Below, piece after piece: positions 57,247-64,000 of a DNA stretch of 64,000 nt. The notes under the pieces are model-generated. The model was not told where the DNA came from. It ran no database searches and saw only the letters and a list, made by a program, of their open reading frames with translations. Numbering within the stretch: the first letter of the stretch is position 1; every line of letters starts with the position of its first letter. The stretch is from Toxorhynchites rutilus septentrionalis (taxonomy: Eukaryota > Arthropoda > Insecta > Diptera > Culicidae). The position numbers and the translations under genes were made by a program. The DNA is taken from assembly GCF_029784135.1 (NCBI RefSeq), contig NC_073744.1:11409429-11473428 (forward strand). Reading direction: 5' to 3'.

Positions 57247-57793
57247 TCTAAACCCAAGAGCCGGCAATGACTCAGCCTCTTTGCCAAAACAGCTCGAATC
57301 TCCAGGTCTCGATTGAATGTGTGTTTGTCGCAGTATTTGCCGGACAACGCGGGAGTGTATTGAGCCGAATCTGAGTGTTTGTGTTGCGTGTTTTCGTCTC
57401 CAACGCAACCAACCTTCCGCAGAGAACCATAAACGAACTCTCGAAAATACCGCTTTCAGAGGGTAAAGGGGGCAAGGGGCCATTGGAGCGTGTGTTGTTT
57501 CTATCGGCAGCTCCCCCCTCTACATCCATCCATTACCCCACATGTTGTGTCTTTTCCGTTGGGGGGCTTGGCGACGTTTGTCGTATATCTCGCAAGCGCA
57601 CCGATCGCTTGGCGTCAGTTGAGTGCCTCCATTCGCCGGTTGAAGATCGTTCAGCTTCTTTTTTGTTGGGAACCTTTCGGTTTGAGAAACAATCTAACAG
57701 AGTTAGTATCCGACAATGAACTTGTAGATATTTTTTCTTAGTTGCCTTCAGGCCAAAGTGAAACTAATAAACGGTGTTAATTTTCATCCGCAG
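57247..57793 (+). other. Probable promoter and 5' UTR region of the GSTD1-type gene
   Basis: An initiator-like TCAGTT is at 57615-57620, but no TATA box is evident and the 5' exon boundary could not be placed. The intron ends TTTTCATCCGCAG just before the coding exon. By analogy with mosquito GSTD1 a non-coding first exon is expected here. Confidence 0.4.
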
Positions 57794-57795
57794 AG

Positions 57796-57930
57796 ATGGA
57801 TTTTTACTACCTGCCAGGATCTGCTCCGTGCCGCGCCGTCCAGATGACGGCAGCCGCCGTTGGGGTCGAGCTTAACCTCAAGCTCACCAATCTGATGGCC
57901 GGAGAGCACATGAAGCCGGAATTCCTGAAG
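57796..57930 (+). CDS. GSTD1: GSTD1-type glutathione S-transferase, shared N-terminal exon
   Basis: A 45-codon exon ([20 protein letters not shown]...) encodes the glutathione-binding half up to EFLK. The catalytic serine is Ser9 in PGSAPC. The exon starts two bases after the acceptor TCCGCAG and ends in phase 0 at CTGAAG|GTAAGC. It can join any of three downstream terminal exons, each of which starts (L/I)NPQHC in phase 0. This one-to-many layout matches the alternatively spliced GSTD1 locus known from Anopheles mosquitoes. Products are cytosolic glutathione transferases with roles in xenobiotic and insecticide metabolism by family knowledge. Regulation would be through choice of splice acceptor and poly(A) site. 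Confidence 0.92.
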
Positions 57931-59085
57931 GTAAGCGTTGTTTTTTTTTCTGGGTGCTCTCCAGCTTTTGTGACTGTGAAATCTTTGTCGTGACTCAATG
58001 TGTGGTGACAAAATGTTGTGTTAATCAAAACGAAACAAAAAAAAATCCGCTTCGCATGTGTTGTAATCGTTTCCGCGAACGCCATCTTAAAATGATCTTA
58101 TGGAGAACCTTCCATTTCGCTGTTCCGTGTTGCTGCCCAACCCAGCTTAACTTTTTTTTTCCTTCAATTTAATCAATTCAGTTTCGTTTCATTTTTGTGT
58201 GCTGCAATTCATCTCACCACAGCCAAATGAACGTGATAATATCCGTTGGTGGAAATGTCTCTCTGTGCAGTTTCTGCCTTTTTGAACGCGCATATCTGTG
58301 TGGGGTCGGTCACGACATGGCAAAAACTGCATTCCAGAGCGTGTCGGGAGCGAACTGACGACGGGACGCGACGCGTAGGAGGGCATGGAAATTGCAAATT
58401 ATTCTCCGGCAAGCTGCGGGCGGTAGCTGCGCTACTGCCGGTTTGTTTGCATGTTAGGTTTTAGATGAAAATGATTGGTGCTACAGTACAAATCATCATT
58501 GTAGGATAACTTTCACAGTTCTCATCAGCAGTGAAATCTACATTATGATCCGTGGTCTAATTTGAAAATAAGTCATGTGATTGAGCTGTCCTATTGCACA
58601 CAATACCCAGTTCTTGAGCTCAAACGCTTTTTCCGCTGCTCACACCAAAGCCATCGTCACTCAACGGACAGATTTTGTGTTCGACCGAAACAGTATTCAT
58701 AAGCAAACCATATTGTGTTGAAAAAAAAACATTTTTCGAATAATATTTTGCTATGTTCGATATTTTTACATCGAAATGACGAATAGTTGGCGATCAATCG
58801 TTTCACCAACAAATCTCCCAATGTTGTCAAAGTTTCGTTGAATTTCCTCCTACGAGATGGCCAAATGGGCAAAGCTCAAGTATGGCAGAGTTATTGAAGT
58901 TTTCAAAAATAAATTTGTGACAGTATGCCTCTTTAGGGTCTTGTGTTTCCTCCGATCCCATCGTGAAATTTGTCCAATTTCAAACGCTTATTGCTCAGCC
59001 TTTTCGTGATGGGGAGGATGAGATTTTTGCGTCAATCAATTTGGGCACTCTATAACAATTTGAACATTGAAGAAAATTGTATATA
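57931..59085 (+). other. Intron of the GSTD1-type gene, first part
   Basis: No exon or RNA gene is recognised. A DD37E element follows. A gap this size upstream of the terminal exons could hold splicing-regulatory sequence, but none can be named by eye. Confidence 0.4.
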
Positions 59086-60382
59086 AAGGGTGTGTCACAT
59101 CAAATTGCATCACGGAAAAAACGCTGTAGAAATTTAATTTTTAGGAATTATATCTTCAGCTTTCGCTTATAATCAGATACGAGTGTATAGATCACGTTGG
59201 CCATGTTTCACTGTCAATTTTTCGTAAATTTGGAAAAATGTCGTCGAACGAAAAAGAGCGTCGTGAATTAATCCTGTGCACTCATTTCGAGAATCCGGAG
59301 TTGTCACATCGGGACATCGGTAAGATGCTGGGAATCGTCCAATCCACGGTCAACAGAGTACTAAAACGATACTTCGAGAACCTAACCATCGACCGGAAGG
59401 TGAAGAACGGCAAAAATGGATGCTCCGTCAGTGAAAAAGATCACAAGCGCGTAGTTAAGCAGTTTAGACGTGATCCGAGAAGTTCTGTCCGAGATGTCGC
59501 CAATAAGCTGATTTTGTCAAGTTCATTCGTCCAGCGGACCAAGCAGCGGGAGGGCCTGCGTACATACAAGGTTCAGAAGGCTCCTAACCGCGACGAAAGG
59601 CAAAACATGGTGGGGAAGACGCGAGCCCGGAAGCTGTACACCGAAATGCTGACGAAGCCACATTGCCTGGTAATGGACGACGAAACCTACGTCAAAGCGG
59701 ACTTTCGTCAGCTGCCGGGCCTGTTGTTCTTCTCCGCTGAGGACAAATTCAGCGTTCCGGAGGAGATTCGCAAGCAGAAACTATCCAAGTTTGCCAAAAA
59801 GTACATGGTGTGGCAAGCGATCTGCTCTTGCGGAAAGCGGAGCGCCCCCTTCGTGATGACCGGCACGGTAAACGGGCAGGTTGACCTTAAGGAGTGCCTA
59901 CAGAAGCGCTTACTACCACTATTGAGCAGCACGAGGGCCCGACCATCTTCTGGCCGGATCTCGCTTCGTGTCACTATTCAAAGGACGTGTTGGAGTGGTA
60001 CGAAGCCAACGGGGTCACCTTCGTGCCAAAGGAAATGAACCCGCCCAACGCGCCGGAGCTTCGCCCAATAGAGAACTATTGGGCGATTATGAAGCAGGCC
60101 CTCCGGAAAACCCCAAAAGCTGTCAAATCGGAGGCGGACTTCAAGAGAAAATGGATTTCTGTTCAAAAAAAACTACAACCTGACGTTGTACAGAACCTTA
60201 TGGACGGGGTAAAGAGGAAGGTGCGACCATACGGGCTTGGGCTCGAAGTATGAATAAAAAGAAAATGCCAAAAGTTGTTTAATAGTTTTTATTTTACTAT
60301 CTAAAATTTTCAAATAGATCGGTCTACTTGGCGAATTTCTACAGCGTTTTTTCCGTGATGCAATTTGATGTGACACACCCTT
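59086..60382 (+). mobile_element. DD37E element, copy 4
   Basis: TA flanks and complete inverted repeats; 1297 bp. It lies in the intron between the shared and alternative exons of the GSTD1-type gene, in sense orientation. Confidence 0.92.
59238..60253 (+). pseudogene. DD37E transposase with one frameshift (copy 4)
   Basis: It starts MSSNEKERRELILCTHFENP. The helix-turn-helix and first catalytic Asp are intact. One base is missing near 59925 (TTGAGCAGC where other copies have TTGAAGCAGC). The second frame then carries WPDLASCHYS and RPIENYW and runs to VRPYGLGLEV and the stop at 60251-60253. Unlike copies 1 and 2, the A-run near 60165 keeps frame, so this copy shows the natural C-terminus. 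It is the least damaged copy: by reading, one visible frame break. Confidence 0.85.
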
Positions 60383-61459
60383 TAATTCAGGAATGTTGGG
60401 CTATAATCAATATGACAACACTTTAAAAGCTGTCTGACTCGATGCCAAATCGAGTTTTCAAAGTAATCCGAAATGGAGGTGGGCATACTAAATATTAGCT
60501 ACCGATTGGATTCGAAATTTGTCGCACAAATTTTCTTTTATTGAAATTTTAGGATGCGGCTAAACGAATGTCCACCCTGATTTCACATATTTTAATTACT
60601 TAGAAAACAAAAAGTGAATCTATACTTTTTTTTATAATGAATTCGATGAAAATAAACAATAATCGTCTTTATGAGCAAAACTGTACAAATAATTGACTTA
60701 TTTTTAAAAGTATTGAGGAAAAATAGGGTGCGGCTAAACGAATGTGTACCACTGTAGTGACAGATGAACCCCTCGAAATGAATCTTGTTCATTTTTAGTG
60801 GCGCCGTCTGTTGAAAAATTCCGGACTTTTCAGTCCATGCAGTATTATCGCTGTAGTTTCTAAGAAGGCTTGGTTTAAAGGGTTAAACGTTGATAGAGAT
60901 TTTACTAGAAAGGTTGTTGTATAATCATGTCGTACTCAATGCCATCAACTCAATTCAAAAGCAATTGTCCTCAAAGTCCTACGTCAAGTTTCCGTCCGTG
61001 TCCCTTCTACTTTTTTATCATGTTCGCTCTATTGTAATACTGCTTGTCCGCTGTAAGCAACTTTAATAAAACGACATGTCTCGTAGTGTTTCTTCCATGA
61101 GAATTTCATACGTTCTGTTTATTTCTATTATTTTGATTGTTGGAAAAATATTTACATGTGATATGTCAGTATTACGTGTGTCAGTCTCTTGGTGATTGGT
61201 GCATGCATCTGACACTACATTCAACTGAAAATCTTCTGAGCTACCGAAGCGACGCCTATGTGTCAAGCTGCATTGTCTCACTCGAATGGCTTATATGTTG
61301 TGTTATGTGTCAGCCTCAATCATACTCACCCATCTGCTTTCTTGCATATTTTGTGTGCGTCGTTAAATCTCCCTTCGAAATTTGTCACCACTCAACTAAC
61401 CATCCACCCTTCGTCCTCATAAACCCCCCGAACAACCACCCTTTCAACGGTGAGAGCAG
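60383..61459 (+). other. Intron of the GSTD1-type gene, second part
   Basis: A right end of the palindrome-ended family (GTCCTACGTCAAGTTTCCGT) is at about 60973-61005, with an arm like that at 10190-10545. No exon was found before the acceptor at 61458-61459. Confidence 0.45.
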
Positions 61460-61960
61460 ATCAACCCCCAGCACTGCATCCCAACCCTCGTCGACAACGG
61501 CTTCTCGCTGTGGGAATCCCGCGCCATCATGATCTACCTGGTGGAGAAGTACGGCAAGGACGACAAGCTGTACCCAAAGGAGCCCCAGAAGCGTGCCGTC
61601 GTCAACCAGCGGATGTTCTTCGACCAGGGCACGCTGTACCAGCGCTTCGCGGACTACTTCTATCCGCAGCTGTTCGCGAAGCAGCCGCCGAACGCTGAGA
61701 ACGAGAAGAAAATGCTGGATGCGTTGGGTTTCCTGAACACGTTCCTCGAGGGGGCCAGCTACGTGGCTGGCGAGCAGCTGACGCTGGCCGATCTGACCAT
61801 CCTCGCTACGATTTCCACCTACGAGGTGGCCAAGGTGGATCTCGGCAAGTACCCGAACGTGGCCGGCTGGTTCGAGCGTCTGCGCAAGGAAGCGCCCGGC
61901 GCAGATATAAACGAGGCCGGCATCGAGGAGTTCAAGAAGTATCTGAACAATAAGGAATAG
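61460..61960 (+). CDS. GSTD1: GSTD1-type gene, alternative terminal exon 1
   Basis: It encodes 166 residues, giving a 211-aa protein with the shared exon. It starts [20 protein letters not shown], has [24 protein letters not shown] and LTLADLTIL (the GST N-capping box and hydrophobic staple region), and ends [11 protein letters not shown]. The Ile where the sister exons have Leu follows an AGCAG|ATC acceptor, whose pyrimidine tract looks weak. A poly(A) signal at 62022-62027 lies after the stop. GC-rich, codon-biased sequence marks it as well expressed. Confidence 0.9.
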   Translation: MNPQHCIPTLVDNGFSLWESRAIMIYLVEKYGKDDKLYPKEPQKRAVVNQRMFFDQGTLYQRFADYFYPQLFAKQPPNAENEKKMLDALGFLNTFLEGASYVAGEQLTLADLTILATISTYEVAKVDLGKYPNVAGWFERLRKEAPGADINEAGIEEFKKYLNNKE

Positions 61961-62021
61961 AGATTGGGCGATGTTTTGTTTTTATTTTTATTGTTGAGTT
62001 TGAATTAATAATCATGTGTTG

Positions 62022-62027
62022 AATAAA
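62022..62027 (+). terminator. Poly(A) signal after alternative exon 1
   Basis: AATAAA 62 bases after the stop and about 90 bases before the next exon. Using it would exclude exons 2 and 3. Confidence 0.65.
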
Positions 62028-62116
62028 AGCAACGCGTGCGATGCATGGTTTGTTTTCGTTGTAACCCCTCTGGGGGGAATATCCTGAAAGTGATCGGTTT
62101 GTTCTCTTTCGAAAAG

Positions 62117-62629
62117 CTTAACCCCCAGCACTGTGTGCCAACGTTGGTGGACAATGGCTTCTCGCTGTGGGAATCGCGCGCGATCATGATCTATCTGGTG
62201 GACAAATACGGAAAGGAGGACAAACTCTACCCAAAAGATCCCCGGAAGCGTGCGGTCGTAAATCAGCGACTCTACTTCGACATGGGAACGTTGTATCAAC
62301 GTTTCGGCGATTACTATTACCCGCAAATGTTCGAAAACGCTTCGGCAGATCCCGAAAAGTATCGGAAAATTGACGAAGCATTGGAGTTTCTGGACATCTT
62401 TCTGGACGGTCAACAGTTCATTGCCGGAGGAGATTCGCTCTCGCTGGCCGATTTGAGTGTGCTAGCTTCGTTGACGACGTTCGAAGTCGCAGGTTACGAT
62501 TTTTCAGGCCACAAAAATGTTCACGAGTGGTACGGTAGAATACAGAAAATCGCCCCCGGAGCGGATACGAACCGCACGTGGGCCGAGGCCGCGAGGCCTC
62601 TTTTCGATAAGGTTAAACCTCAGCAATAG
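62117..62629 (+). CDS. GSTD1: GSTD1-type gene, alternative terminal exon 2
   Basis: It encodes 170 residues, giving a 215-aa protein. It starts [20 protein letters not shown] after a TTTCGAAAAG acceptor. Conserved blocks include [13 protein letters not shown] and LSLADLSVL. It is more diverged than the other two: a two-residue G-G-D insertion before the N-capping box and a different tail ([17 protein letters not shown] in place of the usual EF-K ending). Its base composition is less GC-biased than its sisters. It is probably a functional isoform with altered substrate pocket. Confidence 0.88.
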   Translation, partial: LNPQHCVPTLVDNGFSLWESRAIMIYLVDKYGKEDKLYPKDPRKRAVVNQRLYFDMGTLYQRFGDYYYPQMFENASADPEKYRKIDEALEFLDIFLDGQQFIAGGDSLSLADLSVLASLTTFEVAGYDFSGHKNVHEWYGRIQKIAPGADTNRTWAEAARPLFDKVKPQQ

Positions 62630-62684
62630 GTTTTAAACCCTGTTATCTTATCTTGACTGATGTTTGTTCCGCTCGCTCTGCGAA

Positions 62685-62690
62685 AATAAA
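62685..62690 (+). terminator. Poly(A) signal after alternative exon 2
   Basis: AATAAA 56 bases after the stop and 96 bases before exon 3. Confidence 0.65.
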
Positions 62691-62785
62691 CACAATCATT
62701 TATCACCTCACGATGAGTATTGTCTGAAAGAGAAAGTCACGACGCTTTGAATGTGTCATTCATTAGATGAGTTTTTATTCCACAG

Positions 62786-63286
62786 TTGAACCCCCAGCAC
62801 TGCATCCCAACCCTCGTCGATGACGGCTTCTCGCTGTGGGAGTCCCGTGCCATCCAGGCTTACCTGGTCGAGAAGTACGGAAAGGACGATAAGCTGTACC
62901 CGAAGGATCCCCAGAAGCGTGCGGTGGTCAACCAGCGGTTGTACTTCGACATGGGAACCCTGTACCAGCGTTTCGGCGAGTACTACTACCCACAGATCTT
63001 CGCCAAGCAGCCGGCCAACCCAGACAACTACAAGAAAATGGAGGAGGCCGTCGGTTTCCTGAACACCTTCCTCGAGGGCCATCAGTATGCCGCCGGGGAT
63101 GATCTGACCATTGCCGATCTGAGCCTGGCCGCTTCGGCCGCCACCTACGAAGTCGCCGGCTTCGATTTCTCCAAGTACCCGAATGTGCAGGCTTGGCTCG
63201 AGCGGTGCAAGAAGAACGCCCCCGGATATGACCTCAACCAGGCCGGTGCCGACGAGTTCAAGGCCAAGTTCCTGAGTGGACTGTAA
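62786..63286 (+). CDS. GSTD1: GSTD1-type gene, alternative terminal exon 3
   Basis: It encodes 166 residues, giving a 211-aa protein. It starts [20 protein letters not shown] after the best acceptor of the three (TTTTTATTCCACAG). It has [27 protein letters not shown] and ends [13 protein letters not shown]. It is the most canonical delta GST C-terminal half and is strongly GC-biased at third positions, suggesting the main isoform. Confidence 0.92.
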   Translation: MNPQHCIPTLVDDGFSLWESRAIQAYLVEKYGKDDKLYPKDPQKRAVVNQRLYFDMGTLYQRFGEYYYPQIFAKQPANPDNYKKMEEAVGFLNTFLEGHQYAAGDDLTIADLSLAASAATYEVAGFDFSKYPNVQAWLERCKKNAPGYDLNQAGADEFKAKFLSGL

Positions 63287-63335
63287 GCAGCGCTATCGTT
63301 TTTTTAGGTTATGATTCAACATCGCATTTCTGAAC

Positions 63336-63341
63336 AATAAA
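63336..63341 (+). terminator. Poly(A) signal after alternative exon 3
   Basis: AATAAA 49 bases after the stop codon, the last signal of the locus. Confidence 0.7.
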
Positions 63342-64000
63342 AAACAAATCTCAACATGATTTAGCTGATTTGAGCTGACATAATTAAGAAAGAAAATCCA
63401 GATTTCAGCAGCTTACGTGCTCCAATCAACTTCCCCGGTGTACCATAAAAGCAACGAGTTTTTTAAAATGCATAATAATGGAATAATAAAGTCACGGGAA
63501 ACTGTTGGTGACGCGACGGACAGTTAAATTCCCCATGTAGGAGAGAAGGGATGCAAAAATGAAACGAAGGCGCGCCTCCAAGCTCTTTCGAGCAGCGTGA
63601 TGCACGTGGGTCTCACGGAAACTTGTTTCACGATAATCGCGTTCCATGGAGGGTAGTTTTAAAATAACTACTCGCTTGTCAACTTCATGGGACCATGCTA
63701 AGTTTAGCTTACACGTTAATGCTTTTCGTTCCGTCGAGCTTGTTGTATCCCCACGCGATCGAAATAAACCGTTCATCTGGAAAGCAGACGCAGATCAATC
63801 TGTCAGAAAGAACTAAGCAAAACATGCATTACCTAATGCATTCCCAGAAGCCGAAGCGATTTAATCCAAGTAAGCGATGTACTTTCGCTTTCTGTGCTCC
63901 ACACACACACACACACACACACATTAGTAATCGACAAGGACAACAGGCAGCGTGGTGTGCCACGTGTGTGTGGGGTTGCTACGGGTGACTAAACGCGTTT
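63342..64000. other. Downstream flank, no gene recognised
   Basis: A CA microsatellite lies at about 63900-63923. Open frames here show no domain. Another GST exon is not visible before the window ends. Confidence 0.45.

Overview
The window reads as culicine mosquito DNA, most like Aedes. Three lines point there: delta-class glutathione S-transferase (GST) genes, including one with alternative 3' exons as in mosquito GSTD1; DD37E IS630/Tc1/mariner elements of the mosquito type; and very dense nested transposons with long introns. The species is inferred, not proven.

Genes. Four protein-coding loci can be supported. (1) The first coding exon of a delta GST lies on the minus strand at 1853-2052; its remaining exons lie off the left edge. 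(2) A single-exon gene for a secreted or membrane-associated protein of unknown function lies at 3414-4073, with a TATA box and initiator. (3) A complete delta GST on the plus strand has coding exons at 17374-17567, 31231-31372, 31451-31702 and 31756-31818 (216 aa); its first coding intron is 13.7 kb of nested transposons. (4) A GSTD1-type gene has one common 45-codon exon (57796-57930) and three mutually exclusive terminal exons (61460-61960, 62117-62629, 62786-63286), each with its own stop and poly(A) signal. All the GSTs would be cytosolic detoxification enzymes with an N-terminal serine active site. In the alternatively spliced gene the G-site half is shared while the substrate-binding half is swapped.

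Mobile DNA. Most of the rest is repeats. There are four DD37E copies (29021, 36122, 44153, 59086), all with broken transposase genes; one is split by a hAT-like insertion with an 8-bp target duplication. A five-level nest occupies 19137-24518. Helitron-like elements lie at 4706-5790, 5791-8076 and 49725-51118, the last with a 286-bp higher-order tandem repeat. LINE fragments, tRNA-derived SINEs and several TA-target MITE families are also present.

The most unusual content: (a) a large group of elements ending in the palindrome GACGTAGGACTACGTC, whose copies share arms but carry different internal sequence, including histone H2A gene fragments with histone 3' stem-loops; (b) a very small (about 47-62 bp) retroposon-like insertion with 7-11 bp target duplications, an A-rich tail and a hairpin capped by a GNRA-type tetraloop, in six places; (c) an upstream exon conserved between two delta GST genes that reads in frame with the GST start.
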